DNA of 64,000 bases, taken from contig NZ_CP163520.1 in the NCBI RefSeq assembly GCF_041080675.1, positions 248,001 through 312,000 on the forward strand. The letters run 5' to 3'. Positions 50,645 through 59,636 of the stretch are shown piece after piece (the stretch's first letter is position 1; every line of letters begins with the position of its first letter). The DNA is from Streptomyces sp. cg36. Its GTDB lineage: Bacteria; Actinomycetota; Actinomycetes; Streptomycetales; Streptomycetaceae. The notes beneath the pieces are model-generated. The model searched no databases and was not told the origin of the DNA. It saw only the letters and a program-made list of their open reading frames with translations. The translations under genes were made by a program, and so were the position numbers.

Positions 50645-50818
50645 GCACGCTCTCAGAGGGGGAGTCGCGGCCACGCACACCGACAGGGGCTCCTGCCGTC
50701 CTCAGTCTCCCTCCGCCCGGCGCTCTCCCCCCAACGCGACACGAGCCGTCCACCCGCCGAGGTCGGGCGGGCGGCGGGACGGAGGTGTCCGGGCGGCAGG
50801 ACCTGCCGCGACTGCAGC

Positions 50819-50856
50819 GGGCCATGGGGCGGCGGCCCGGCGCCGCCCCATGGCCC
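50819..50856 (-). terminator. Very strong hairpin after the FG-GAP repeat protein gene
   Basis: Perfect 16-bp arms GGGCCATGGGGCGGCG / CGCCGCCCCATGGCCC with a 6-nt loop, 9 nt past the stop codon of the repeat-protein gene. Confidence 0.85.
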
Positions 50857-50864
50857 CCGGGCCG

Positions 50865-53090
50865 TCAGGCCACGCTGGTGAACTTGCCGCCCTCACCCGC
50901 GTACAGGTTGGTCGTCTGCCGCGAGAACGGGGCCGTGGCCGAGCCCGTCGACTGGTACACGTAGGTGCCGCCGGGGCCGTAGGCGATCATGTCCGGGCGT
51001 CCGTCGCCGGTGACGTCCCCGGCGCCGACGAGCTGCGAGAAGGCGTTCCAGCCGCCGCCGATCCGCACCCGGGAGGCGAAGTTGCCGGTGCCGTCGCCCT
51101 GGTAGAGCCAGAGCACGCCGGACGCGTCACGGGCCACGAGGTCGCCCGCCGCACCCCCGGCGATGTCGCCCACCGCGGTGATCTGGTTGTAGACCTGCCA
51201 CCCTCCGCCGACCTTGGTGCGGGCGGCGAACGGGGCGGACGCGCTGCCCGTGCCCTTGTAGAGCCACAGGACCCCGGAGGCGTCGGTGGCCAGCAGGTCG
51301 GGGCGGCCGTCGCCCGTCAGGTCGCTGCCGCCGGCGATCTTGTTGTAGACCTGCCAGCCCGCCCCCACCTTGGTACGGGACGCGTAGGTCCCGTCGCCCT
51401 TGCCCAGGTAGAGCCACAGGACGCCCGAGGTGTCCCGGGCGACGACGTCCCCCGTCGGAGCGCCCGCGAGGTTTCCCACCGCCTCGATCTGGTTGTAGAC
51501 CTGCCACCCTCCGCCGATCTTCGTCCGCTTGGCGGTGGTGACCCGGCCCGCCGGGGGCCAGTCGAACAGGTCGTCGCGCCACAGCACGCCCGAGGCGTCG
51601 CGCGCCAGGACGTCCGTCGAGCCGTTGTCGTTGTAGTCGTGCGGGTTGGCCTGGCGGGAGACCTGGAAGCTGCCGGACGCGGTCGCGGCGGCGCCGCCGT
51701 CGGCCGGGGTCGCCGTGATCTGCCAGTCGTAGCCGCCGTTGGGGGCGCTGATGCCGTTCAGCACCCCGTCCCAGGCGAAGGCGTAGCGGTTGTCACCGGC
51801 AGCCGCGACACGCGTGGTGAGCCGGTTGCCGGTGGCCGCGTGGGTGAGCGTGAGGTCCACGGTGGCGTTGGCGCGCGACAGCGTCCACTCCATCGCCGCC
51901 TTCCGGCCCGCCTGTTCCAGGTTCACCTCCGTGGGCACGTTCGACGCGGTCACCGTGAGGGCGCGGGAGCGGCCGGTGTCCGCGACGAGCGTGACGGCGG
52001 GACGGCCGCCGCTCCCGTCCGTGATCCGGAACAGCCCGTCCGCCTCGGCCGTGGAGCCGCGGACGAGCAGGCTGCCGTCGGGCGCGTGGGCGACGCTGGA
52101 GAAGTGCTCCAGGAGCTTGTACGGAGCCTCGCCGTTGGTGATGCCGCGCGCGTACAGGGGGCTCGTCGTCTCGTCGGCGGCCTGGCCCGGGGCCCCGTAC
52201 AGAAGTGTGTTTCCGGCCACTCCCGCGATGACCGCGCGGCTGAGGGAACGGTCCATGGTGAACGTCCTCAGCGGTCCCGTCCCGGCCACCACGAGCTTGG
52301 TGCCCTCGGCCGGGTACTCGGTCCACGCCTTGTAGTCGGCGGTGTAGGCGCCCGTGGAGTCCTGGTTCCAAGGTCCGGCATTTGAGGTGCCGCCCCAGTC
52401 GACGACCGAGTGGTTGTTGACGTTGGTGACCGCCTTCCAGTACTCGGTGCGGTAGGTGGCACCCGAGAACACCCGGCGGCTGCCCAGCACGATCAGGTCG
52501 TGCCCGGTGGAGGCCACGACCTTGTAGTCCAGGCCGTAGGTGCCACTGGTGAGCTTCGTCTTCTGGTCGACGCCGTTGACCTTGGCGAGCTGCCACAGCT
52601 CGCGGTAGTCCCCGGTGCCCGGAACGCTCACGAAGAGGTCGTGGCCGACCACGCCCACGAGCCGGGACCCGGGCTTGAACACGGCCGCGAGCTCGAACGA
52701 CGTGTACCAGGTGTCCCCGTTCTTCATGTCCCGCAGGAAGACCGAGCTGCCGCCGTCACTGGTCACGACGGTGTCGGAGTTGCTGTCGTGGCCCATGGTC
52801 CCGGTGTTGACGGGCATCACCGAGCCGTCGGCGTACTTGTGCCACTCCAGGACCGTGTTGCCGAGGTCGCCCTTGCGGGAGGTCAGGTACCCGGTGTCGC
52901 CCGTGCTGACGATCTCCGCGTCGACGGGGAGCTTCGCGCCTTCGGCCGGGGACGCGGCCACTCCCCCGGCCGTGGCGGCGGGAGCGGCCACGGCCCCGGG
53001 CGAGGCCAGGACACCGGCACCGACCGTCACGGCGAGAACGGTCGCGGCACAGGCGCCGAGACGACGGCGGGTGGTACGTACGGAAGCCAA
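50865..53090 (-). CDS. Secreted FG-GAP/VCBS repeat protein
   Basis: 741 residues from a TTG start with AGGGGA upstream. A Sec signal (RTTRRRLGACAATVLAVTVGAG, in part; cleavage near AVAAPA) is followed by a beta-propeller-like region of about 430 residues, a FlgD/Ig-like region (about 440-540) and a C-terminal run of FG-GAP-type repeats of about 50 residues with D-x-x-ARDASGVLWL and GAGWQVYN units. Three DNA copies of GTTGTAGACCTGCCA (51186, 51342, 51492) mark recent repeat duplication. Many Streptomyces secrete such proteins; function unknown. Confidence 0.9.
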   Translation of the reverse strand: MASVRTTRRRLGACAATVLAVTVGAGVLASPGAVAAPAATAGGVAASPAEGAKLPVDAEIVSTGDTGYLTSRKGDLGNTVLEWHKYADGSVMPVNTGTMGHDSNSDTVVTSDGGSSVFLRDMKNGDTWYTSFELAAVFKPGSRLVGVVGHDLFVSVPGTGDYRELWQLAKVNGVDQKTKLTSGTYGLDYKVVASTGHDLIVLGSRRVFSGATYRTEYWKAVTNVNNHSVVDWGGTSNAGPWNQDSTGAYTADYKAWTEYPAEGTKLVVAGTGPLRTFTMDRSLSRAVIAGVAGNTLLYGAPGQAADETTSPLYARGITNGEAPYKLLEHFSSVAHAPDGSLLVRGSTAEADGLFRITDGSGGRPAVTLVADTGRSRALTVTASNVPTEVNLEQAGRKAAMEWTLSRANATVDLTLTHAATGNRLTTRVAAAGDNRYAFAWDGVLNGISAPNGGYDWQITATPADGGAAATASGSFQVSRQANPHDYNDNGSTDVLARDASGVLWRDDLFDWPPAGRVTTAKRTKIGGGWQVYNQIEAVGNLAGAPTGDVVARDTSGVLWLYLGKGDGTYASRTKVGAGWQVYNKIAGGSDLTGDGRPDLLATDASGVLWLYKGTGSASAPFAARTKVGGGWQVYNQITAVGDIAGGAAGDLVARDASGVLWLYQGDGTGNFASRVRIGGGWNAFSQLVGAGDVTGDGRPDMIAYGPGGTYVYQSTGSATAPFSRQTTNLYAGEGGKFTSVA

Positions 53091-53612
53091 GGAAGTCCCC
53101 TCTGATCAGCACATCGGCACGCACAGCGGCGCGTGCCGAACGATCAGACCCACGGCCGGGGAAGGGGGTTGTACGGATCACTCGTGATCTTCGGACGGCG
53201 ATACGGGCACCCACCTCGCGCCGACCGGCCGGGCCTCGCATCCCGGACAGCGCGCCGGGCTGCACGGATTTCGCCAACTGTGGCGCGTGTGCCGCCTGTT
53301 GAGCGTGGGGAGCGCGTCCGCGGCACGGCCCTTCGGCCATCACTGTGGCCTGTTCGCTCCTTTTCGCGCAGGTTCGCGGGCCGCATGCTCTTTGATCTGT
53401 GAACGGTATGCAGCGGACTCACCTCAGATCTCCGCGCGGGCCGTGGCCGGAACGCCACGGGTGGAGCACTGATGAGGACGGAAGACCGGGCCGGCGTCCG
53501 TTCATGCTTGGGGCAGGAGCGGGCGGCGCGCCATGGCGGCCCCGCCGCGTCCAGTCGGCCCGAGGGGGGCCGCCGGGGCAGGCCGCAGCCTCACGAAAGG
53601 GGGACACTCCCC
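53091..53612. other. Divergent upstream region between two secreted-protein genes
   Basis: 522 bp between the divergent FG-GAP gene and the Gly-rich protein gene. No reading frame there has a ribosome site plus protein-like composition. It should contain both promoters; no clear consensus pair was found. Confidence 0.5.
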
Positions 53613-54914
53613 GTGTCACACAGAACTCTCCGCCCGAGCGAGGGCAGACCGTCGACAGCACGGCTGCGCCGAGGGGGCCTCGCCAGGCGGCTGACGACAC
53701 TCGCGCTGCCCGGCACGATGGCGCTGGCGCTCGCCGGCGCCGGGCTGGTCGCGCTCGCGCCGCCGGCACTGGCCGCCACGACGGTCTCCTTCTCCTACAC
53801 CGGCGGCGCCCAGTCCTTCACCGTGCCCGCCGGGGTGTACGCGATCGACGTGGACGCCTTCGGCGCCCAGGGCCAGGACGGGCCCGAGGGCGGCAGCGCG
53901 GGCGGACTCGGCGGCGAGGCCCAGAGCCGGCTGGCGGTGACGCCCGGACAGGTCCTCCAGATCAACGTCGGCGGCGCGGGCGGCTACGGCGGCGCGGGCG
54001 CCGCGGGCAAGGGCACCGAACCCGGCGCCGACGGCGGCGCCGGAGGGGGCGCCTCGGACGTGCGCCAGGGCGGAGGTTCGCTCAGCGAGCGGCTGCTGGT
54101 GGCCGGTGGCGGCGGAGGCGGCGGCAACTGGATGGGCATCGCCGTCAGCGGGGCGGGCGGCAGTGGGGGCGGCCCCAGCGGCACCGCGGGCGGCAACGGG
54201 AGCGACGGCGCGGCGGGCGGCGGCGCGGCGGGCTCCAGCATCGGCGGCGCGGGCGGGGCAGGGGCCAACGGCGCCGCCACCGCCACGGACGGAGCCCCGG
54301 GCCTGGGAGGCTCGGGCAGCACGGGAAGTGACGGCGCCGGTGGCGGCGGCGGAGGCGGCGGCTGGTTCGGTGGCGGCGGAGGCGGCGGCATCAAGTACAG
54401 CCCCTCGGCCACCGTCGGCTCGGGCGGCGGCGGAGGCGGCAGCGGCTACGGTCCGGCGGGCACCGTCTTCAACACCGGCGTCCACTCGGGCGACGGCTCG
54501 GTGAGCATCACCTACGCCCCGTCCGCGGCCGACATCGACGTACAGGTCACGGCCCGGCCGCAGCTGAGCATCCTGGTGCCCTACCTCAGTTACACCCTGA
54601 CGGCCCACAACACCGGGCCGAACGCCGTCTCCTCGGCCACGGTCACCGCGGCCCTGCCCCGGGGTACGAGCGCTACGGGGCTGCCCTCCGGCTGCACCAC
54701 CAGCGCGGGAACCGTCACGTGCGCCTACGGCGCGATCGCGAGCGGTGCCAGCGCGTCCAAGTCCTTCGACATACCCCTGCACCTGCTGTCGCTGGGCCGC
54801 GTCTCGGTGACCGCCACACGCACCGCGTCGGCGCCGACCGACCCCAACCCGGCCAACGACAGCGACTCGGCCAGCTGCACCGTGATCTCCATCCTCCTGG
54901 CCACCTGCTCCTGA
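53613..54914 (+). CDS. Secreted glycine-rich protein with C-terminal DUF11 domain
   Basis: 433 residues from a GTG after AAAGGGGGA. The signal sequence ends near ALAATTVSF. Residues 55-330 are a low-complexity Gly-rich region (GGAGGYGGAGAAG, GGGGGGGGWFGGGGGGG) with TVSFSYTGGAQSFTVPAGVYAIDVDAFGAQG (in part) at its front, as in the Gly_rich_2 family of surface proteins. The last 110 residues form a DUF11 Ig-like domain (LSYTLTAHNTGPNAVSSATVT). It is probably cell-surface or matrix exposed. There is no LPXTG anchor. Confidence 0.87.
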   Translation: MSHRTLRPSEGRPSTARLRRGGLARRLTTLALPGTMALALAGAGLVALAPPALAATTVSFSYTGGAQSFTVPAGVYAIDVDAFGAQGQDGPEGGSAGGLGGEAQSRLAVTPGQVLQINVGGAGGYGGAGAAGKGTEPGADGGAGGGASDVRQGGGSLSERLLVAGGGGGGGNWMGIAVSGAGGSGGGPSGTAGGNGSDGAAGGGAAGSSIGGAGGAGANGAATATDGAPGLGGSGSTGSDGAGGGGGGGGWFGGGGGGGIKYSPSATVGSGGGGGGSGYGPAGTVFNTGVHSGDGSVSITYAPSAADIDVQVTARPQLSILVPYLSYTLTAHNTGPNAVSSATVTAALPRGTSATGLPSGCTTSAGTVTCAYGAIASGASASKSFDIPLHLLSLGRVSVTATRTASAPTDPNPANDSDSASCTVISILLATCS

Positions 54915-54931
54915 CACCCCCGAAATCCGCA

Positions 54932-54984
54932 CGGGGTGGGACCGTACGAGTACCGGGCCCACCCCGAGACGGGCATGGGCCCGG
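54932..54984 (+). terminator. Two mutually exclusive hairpins after the Gly-rich protein gene
   Basis: CGGGGTGGG (54932-54940) pairs with CCCACCCCG (54958-54966), and CCGGGCCCA (54953-54961) pairs with TGGGCCCGG (54976-54984). The arms overlap, so only one can form. Either could terminate the Gly-rich gene. Confidence 0.65.
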
Positions 54985-55080
54985 ACGGGGCAGCACGAAC
55001 GCTCCGTGGTCAGTCGGGATGCGGAGGCATGGCGGGCCTGTTTGGCTGGGGGCACCGCATCCCCGAGTTCAGGAGTGATC

Positions 55081-55263
55081 ATGAGCGTTGCGGACGAGTT
55101 CGGTGCCCGGCTCCAGCAGATGCGCCAGAAGGCGGAGCAACTGGAGCAGGCCGCGGAGCGCGCCGGCGACCCGGCGGAGCGCCGGCGGCTGAAGGACAAG
55201 GCCCGCCGCCTTCAGGAGCAGAGCAAGATGCCGGGCGAAAGTCGTGGCATCGACCCCATGTGA
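55081..55263 (+). CDS. Small DUF6381-type coiled-coil protein
   Basis: 60 residues behind AGGAGTGATC-ATG. It is almost wholly charged and helical (MSVADEFGARLQQMRQKAEQLEQ.., RRRLKDKARRLQEQSK), a form I associate with DUF6381, a small Streptomyces family of unknown function. Its heptad-like pattern suggests a short coiled coil. Confidence 0.7.
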   Translation: MSVADEFGARLQQMRQKAEQLEQAAERAGDPAERRRLKDKARRLQEQSKMPGESRGIDPM

Positions 55264-55453
55264 TCGGGGCCCTCGTTCGTCCCGAGATCCGGTTGTCCTG
55301 TTCCAAGTAGCGCGGGTGGCCCGCTTGTTGCGGGGGCCGCCCGCGCTCTGGTGGAGGCAACATTCGCCGTCTGCTGGCCGCCGGACTCGCCCTGGACGGC
55401 GTACGGGTGAGTCCTCCGGTCTCTGGACGGCGAGGAGGGACTTCAGCGCTGTG

Positions 55454-55819
55454 TCAGGTACTGATGGTGGCGGCCGGGGCGACGTCGTAGTTGCGGGCGT
55501 AGCCGTTCTCGGTGCCGACGAGGAGCTCGACGACCTCGAAGTAGCGGTCCCAGAAGGGGGTTTCGCGCAGTGCGTCGATCAGGAGCTGGTAGGCATGGTG
55601 GTCGTCCGCCTCCCAGACCCAGATGTCGGTGACGCGCGCGGAGTAGAACTCGGTGTCGTAGAAGCGCGACCGCACTCCGGTGGTCCTGGCCTTGATCACC
55701 GGGACGACCTGGGTGGTGAAGGCTTCGATCCGCTCCGGGACGCTCAGCGCGAGCCACTCGGGCGTGGTCTTGACGAGCAGGAACGCGGTGACCGGCGCTT
55801 CGGTCGTCTCAGTGGACAT
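55454..55819 (-). CDS. Darcynin-family protein
   Basis: 121 residues. [40 protein letters not shown] and [20 protein letters not shown] are features I recognise from the darcynin family (dimeric alpha-beta barrel-like fold, unknown function). It is 94 bp downstream of an NmrA-like gene on the same strand and probably co-transcribed with it; the LysR gene across the divergent promoter is a likely regulator of both. Confidence 0.8.
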   Translation of the reverse strand: MSTETTEAPVTAFLLVKTTPEWLALSVPERIEAFTTQVVPVIKARTTGVRSRFYDTEFYSARVTDIWVWEADDHHAYQLLIDALRETPFWDRYFEVVELLVGTENGYARNYDVAPAATIST

Positions 55820-55912
55820 GGGGATGTCTCCAAGTGGCGGTGGTGTGGGGTGTGATCAGCGGTCGGGCGCGGCGGGTGCCGTGTACTGGCCCGGCGCGCG
55901 GGCCGGTGTCCT

Positions 55913-56806
55913 TCAGGAGACAACGGCGGGCTTGAGGATCCGGGCGCACCAGTCCTCGAAGGCGGTGGGGCCGGTGGTGTCCGGGGTGCGGATGAAACCG
56001 GCGTCCAGGCCCTCGTCCTTGGCCCGCTTCATGTCCGCGATGCCCTGGACGAACGCCTCGTTGAGGCCGTGGCCGACGAGTGTGGTGCGCAGCTCGTCGA
56101 GCGACTGGCGCTCGTAGCGGACGGGACGGCCGAGCTGCTCGGTGATGACGCGGGCCAGTTCGTTCGGGGACCAGTCGCGCGGTCCGAGGACCGGGACGCT
56201 GCCGGTGCCCGTCCACGAGCGGTCCAGCAGCAGGCTCGCCGCGGCGCCGGCGATGTCCGCGACCGCGACCATGGGCGCCTTGCGGTCGGCGTCGACGGCA
56301 TCGGTGAACACACCGTGCTCACGGATCGAGGCGGCCTCTTCGAGGAGGTTCTCGAAGAAGGACGGGCAGGCCAGGGAGCGATAGGCGGCGCCGGTGCCGG
56401 CCAGCAGGTCGTCCATCGCCAGGGATGCGGTGACGAGTCCCGCGCGGTCGGCCTGCGGGGTGCCGCGGCCGAGCGCGGAAACGCCGACCACATGCCCCAC
56501 CCCGTGGACGGCGAGCGCCCGCGCGGCGGGGCGGGTGAAGGCGGACCAGGCGTCCTCCGGGGCCAGGGAGGCGTCCGGGGGGACGAGCCAGAAGACGGCG
56601 TCCGCGCCCTCGAAGGCCCTGTCGACCACATCGGCGTCGCCGTGCGAGCCGGTGACCACCTCGACGCGGCCGTGCGCCGCGTCCGGCAGACGTGCCGGGT
56701 CGCGCACGATCACGCGCAGCTTCTCCCCGGTGTACGGCGCCGACTCCAGGAGCCGGGCGAGGAGTTGGCGGCCGATGTTCCCGGTGGGGGCGGTAATGAC
56801 GATCAT
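55913..56806 (-). CDS. NmrA-like NAD(P)-binding protein
   Basis: 297 residues. The dinucleotide motif is ITAPTGNIGRQL at the N-terminus; the atypical SDR/NmrA architecture continues with DAVFWLVPPDA and SLACPSFFENLLEE. The catalytic Tyr-Lys pair of classic SDRs is absent, as usual in NmrA-like proteins, which act as redox sensors or reductases. Divergent from a LysR gene (105 bp between starts), the standard layout for regulator and target. Confidence 0.9.
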   Translation of the reverse strand: MIVITAPTGNIGRQLLARLLESAPYTGEKLRVIVRDPARLPDAAHGRVEVVTGSHGDADVVDRAFEGADAVFWLVPPDASLAPEDAWSAFTRPAARALAVHGVGHVVGVSALGRGTPQADRAGLVTASLAMDDLLAGTGAAYRSLACPSFFENLLEEAASIREHGVFTDAVDADRKAPMVAVADIAGAAASLLLDRSWTGTGSVPVLGPRDWSPNELARVITEQLGRPVRYERQSLDELRTTLVGHGLNEAFVQGIADMKRAKDEGLDAGFIRTPDTTGPTAFEDWCARILKPAVVS

Positions 56807-56911
56807 GAAAACCTCAGTGGTCCGTGGCGGATCGGTACGCCCTCCATCCTGGGGATCACGCCAGTGATGCCACAATGGGAACTTCAGCAACGAGGTATTG
56901 CCTGAAATGGA

Positions 56912-57859
56912 ATGACCCTGGTGACCAGCCCGTACTCGGCCCTCGACGCCAACCTCGCCGTCGCTCTGGACGCCCTGCTGACCGAGCAGAGCGTCACCCG
57001 CGCCGCCGCCCGCCTGCGGACCTCCCCCGCCGCGATGAGCCGCACCCTCGCCCGGCTGCGCCGCACGCTCCAGGACCCCCTCCTGGTACGGGCCGGGCAG
57101 CGCATGGTCCCCACCCCGCGCGCCCTGGCTCTGCGCGAGGAGGCCGCGGCGGTGGTGCACCGCCTCGGATCGCTGCTCAGCCCGGGCGAAGGCGCCGACC
57201 CCGCGACCCTGCGCAACACCTTCACCCTCCAGACCGCCGACCTGGTCGGCGCGGCGCTGGCCCCCGGACTGCTCGACCTGGCCCGGCAGGAGGCCCCGGC
57301 CGTCTCGTTCCGGCTCCAGACCGAGGAGTTCGAGGGCGGTCCGGCTCTCCGCGACGGGCGCACCGACCTGGAAGTCGGTCCCATCGACCATGTCGATCCG
57401 GAAACACAGGTCGAACAGTTGGTCGTGCTCCGGATGATGGCAGCCGTCCGCCCGGGCCACCCGCTGACCGAGACCGCCCTGGACCCGGCGCGGCTCGCCG
57501 CCGCCGAACACGTCGTGGTCAGCAGGCGGGGCCGCTTCACCGGCCCCCTCGACAGCGCCCTGGCCGAACGGAACCTCCACCGGCGCGTCACCGCCGTCCT
57601 GCCCGGCCACCTGGCGGCGATGGCCCTCGCGGCCCGCAGCGACGTGGTGTGCCTCGTCCCGGCCGCACTCGCCGGGCACCCCGCATCACCCCTGACGCAC
57701 ACCGCCACCGCTCTCGGCCTGGTCCTCCTCGACATTCCCCTGCCGCTGCCGCCGCTGACCATCGGCATGGCCTGGCACCCCCGCAACGCGGCCGACGGAG
57801 CCCATCAGTGGCTGCGCGCCGCGGTCCGCCGCACCCTGGGCGCAACCAGGTCCGCTTGA
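56912..57859 (+). CDS. LysR-family transcriptional regulator
   Basis: 315 residues. HTH near 15-75 (LAVALDALLTEQSVTRAAARLRTSPAAMSRTLARLR in part), of the NodD/LinR-like subgroup that begins DANLAVALDALL, then a substrate-binding-like domain. It is divergent from the NmrA-like gene and presumably activates it (and darcynin) in response to an unknown small molecule. Confidence 0.92.
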   Translation: MTLVTSPYSALDANLAVALDALLTEQSVTRAAARLRTSPAAMSRTLARLRRTLQDPLLVRAGQRMVPTPRALALREEAAAVVHRLGSLLSPGEGADPATLRNTFTLQTADLVGAALAPGLLDLARQEAPAVSFRLQTEEFEGGPALRDGRTDLEVGPIDHVDPETQVEQLVVLRMMAAVRPGHPLTETALDPARLAAAEHVVVSRRGRFTGPLDSALAERNLHRRVTAVLPGHLAAMALAARSDVVCLVPAALAGHPASPLTHTATALGLVLLDIPLPLPPLTIGMAWHPRNAADGAHQWLRAAVRRTLGATRSA

Positions 57860-57908
57860 GGTGGGCCGGGCACCCGGGTGGGTGAGCGGGGTGGTTGGCA
57901 TCGCCTTC

Positions 57909-57935
57909 GCGGGGCAGTCCAAGAAGATGCCCCGC
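57909..57935 (+). terminator. Hairpin after the LysR gene
   Basis: Perfect 8-bp arms GCGGGGCA / TGCCCCGC with an 11-nt loop, in the 108-bp gap between the LysR gene and the next small gene. Confidence 0.6.
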
Positions 57936-57967
57936 CGACCCGCGGGGCCAGGCAGGCGGGAGTTCTC

Positions 57968-58285
57968 ATGACCGAGTACGTCATCACGGTGCCGGGCACG
58001 TTCGTGCACGGCATCACCGACGCCCAACGCGTCGAGGTGGAGCGGAGGCTGCGCCCACGGGATCCGGCGAACACGGACTTCGGGGAGAACGAGGAGTTGA
58101 GCCTGCTGACCGTGCAGGAGGGCAACGTGTTCTCCGTACGGCTGGAAGTGCGGGCGGCCAGCCGCAAGGAGGCCGAGGCGGACGCGGTACGGCTGGTCGG
58201 CGATGCTCTGCGCGACAGCGGATTCGGCCCGGATGACGCCCCGTTGGGGCCCGCCGCCGTCACGGGAATCGACCGCGAGTTCTGA
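57968..58285 (+). CDS. Hypothetical protein, 105 residues
   Basis: Behind GGGAGTTCTC-ATG. A soluble alpha/beta pattern (MTEYVITVPGTFVHGITDAQR, SLLTVQEGNVFSVRLEVRAASRKEAEADA in part) without signal peptide or known motif. The composition is like a ferredoxin-like fold of two beta-alpha-beta units. Function unknown. It is a single gene; convergent with the quinone oxidoreductase gene. Confidence 0.65.
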   Translation: MTEYVITVPGTFVHGITDAQRVEVERRLRPRDPANTDFGENEELSLLTVQEGNVFSVRLEVRAASRKEAEADAVRLVGDALRDSGFGPDDAPLGPAAVTGIDREF

Positions 58286-58371
58286 TCGGACCTCGGTACC
58301 GGTGCTGGTATCGGTACTGGTGCCGGTGAAGGTGGGCTGCGGCGCGTCCGGCCGCGCGGTGCGCAGGTGTC

Positions 58372-59403
58372 TCAGGGGGTGAGGACGATCTTGCCGCTGG
58401 CCGTGCCGGACTCCGCCAGGCTCAGCGCTTCGGCGGCCCGGGCGAGCGGCAGCTGGGCGGCGATGCGGGCGCTCACCTCGCCCCGGGCGACGGCGGTGAA
58501 CACCTCGGTGAGGTCGGCCCGCAGACGGGCGCGGAACCGGCCCTTGGCGAGCGAGCGCCCGGCCCAGATGTTGTAGAAGTAGGCGTGCCGGCCGTTGGGC
58601 AGGGTGTTCCAGAGCCAGGTGCGGCCGAGGATCTTCAGTACGGGCAGCTGCTTGGATCCACTGTCGTCACGGGTCGAGGCGCTGCCGTAGGCCACGAGCG
58701 TGCCACCGGGAGCGAGCAGGCTCCAGGAGTCGACCACGCTGAGCGGGCCGACGTGGTCGAAGACCGCGTCCACCCCGCCCGGCGCGAGCTCGCGGACGCG
58801 GGCCGCCACATCGCCCGTGCGGTAGTCGACCGGGGTCACGCCGAGCTCCCGCAGGGCCTCGTGGTGCCGGGGGGACGCCGTGCCGATCACCCCGGCACCG
58901 GCCGCCCGCGCCAACTGGACCAGCACGGAGCCCACTCCCCCGCCCGCGCCGTGGACCAGGACGGTCTGTCCGGCCCGCACCCGCGCCAGCCGGTGCAGCA
59001 TCTGCCACGCGGTGATGCCGTTGACCACCACGGTCTCCGCCTGCGCCGCCGTGAGGGCGTCCGGGACGAGTACCGCGTCCTCGGCGTCGACGACGACGTG
59101 GCTGGCCCATCCGCCGACCTTCACGAGGACGGCCACCCGCCGGCCGACGAGCTCGTGGTCGACGCCCTCGCCGACCGACTGCACGCGCCCCACCAGGTCG
59201 TAGCCCGGGACGAACGGGAAGGGCGGCTGGTCGTAGTACCGGCCGCGCCGCATCTGCTGCTCCGCGAAGGAGACCCCGCTCGCCTCCATGGCGATCAGCA
59301 CCTGGCCCCGGCCGGCCTCCGGTACGGCTCCATGGCGGATCTCCAGCCCCTCGGGCGCGACGATCCCGGGAAGTACGACCTCGGTCAGGCGCTCGCTGTT
59401 CAT
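58372..59403 (-). CDS. Zinc-independent medium-chain oxidoreductase (quinone oxidoreductase-like)
   Basis: 343 residues in the MDR superfamily. The GroES-like N-terminus (GVSFAEQQMRRGRYYDQPPFPFVPGYDLVG in part) lacks the structural-zinc Cys set. The NADP Rossmann motif is HGAGGGVGSVLVQLARAAGA, and the FDHVGP and YGS segments are typical of quinone oxidoreductases. Likely NADPH-dependent reduction of quinones or enones. The start has GAGAGAGGGGC upstream. Its promoter region shares two GTTAGA-N3-TCTAAC-like dyads with the divergent glycosyltransferase gene. Confidence 0.92.
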   Translation of the reverse strand: MNSERLTEVVLPGIVAPEGLEIRHGAVPEAGRGQVLIAMEASGVSFAEQQMRRGRYYDQPPFPFVPGYDLVGRVQSVGEGVDHELVGRRVAVLVKVGGWASHVVVDAEDAVLVPDALTAAQAETVVVNGITAWQMLHRLARVRAGQTVLVHGAGGGVGSVLVQLARAAGAGVIGTASPRHHEALRELGVTPVDYRTGDVAARVRELAPGGVDAVFDHVGPLSVVDSWSLLAPGGTLVAYGSASTRDDSGSKQLPVLKILGRTWLWNTLPNGRHAYFYNIWAGRSLAKGRFRARLRADLTEVFTAVARGEVSARIAAQLPLARAAEALSLAESGTASGKIVLTP

Positions 59404-59440
59404 GGCAACGCCCCTCTCTCCTATAGAACCCGTTGCGTTC

Positions 59441-59500
59441 GTTAGAAGTTATAACCGGCAGAGCGAGCGAGAGTCAAGAGCGAACGTTAGATGCTCTAAC
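59441..59500. promoter_or_regulatory. Two GTTAGA-N3-TCTAAC-type operators upstream of the quinone oxidoreductase gene
   Basis: GTTAGA-AGT-TATAAC (59441-59455, one mismatch) and GTTAGA-TGC-TCTAAC (59486-59500, perfect), with centres 45 bp apart, in the divergent region. They look like paired sites for a TetR- or MarR-type repressor that is not encoded next to them. Confidence 0.6.
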
Positions 59501-59636
59501 TCCCCATCGACCCCCGGCGCGAACCCCCACCGCTCTGCCCGGGAAGCTGCCCGACCGACCGCTGCGCACGGACGCCGCCCATGATCGGATCACCGGGTCA
59601 CCACGTCGCATATCCGATGCAGTCCTTGGAGTGTCC

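Noticed and set aside
53984..54412. A Pro-rich minus-strand frame opposite the Gly-rich protein.
   Set aside because: Poly-Pro is the direct complement of the poly-Gly coding repeats; no ribosome site.
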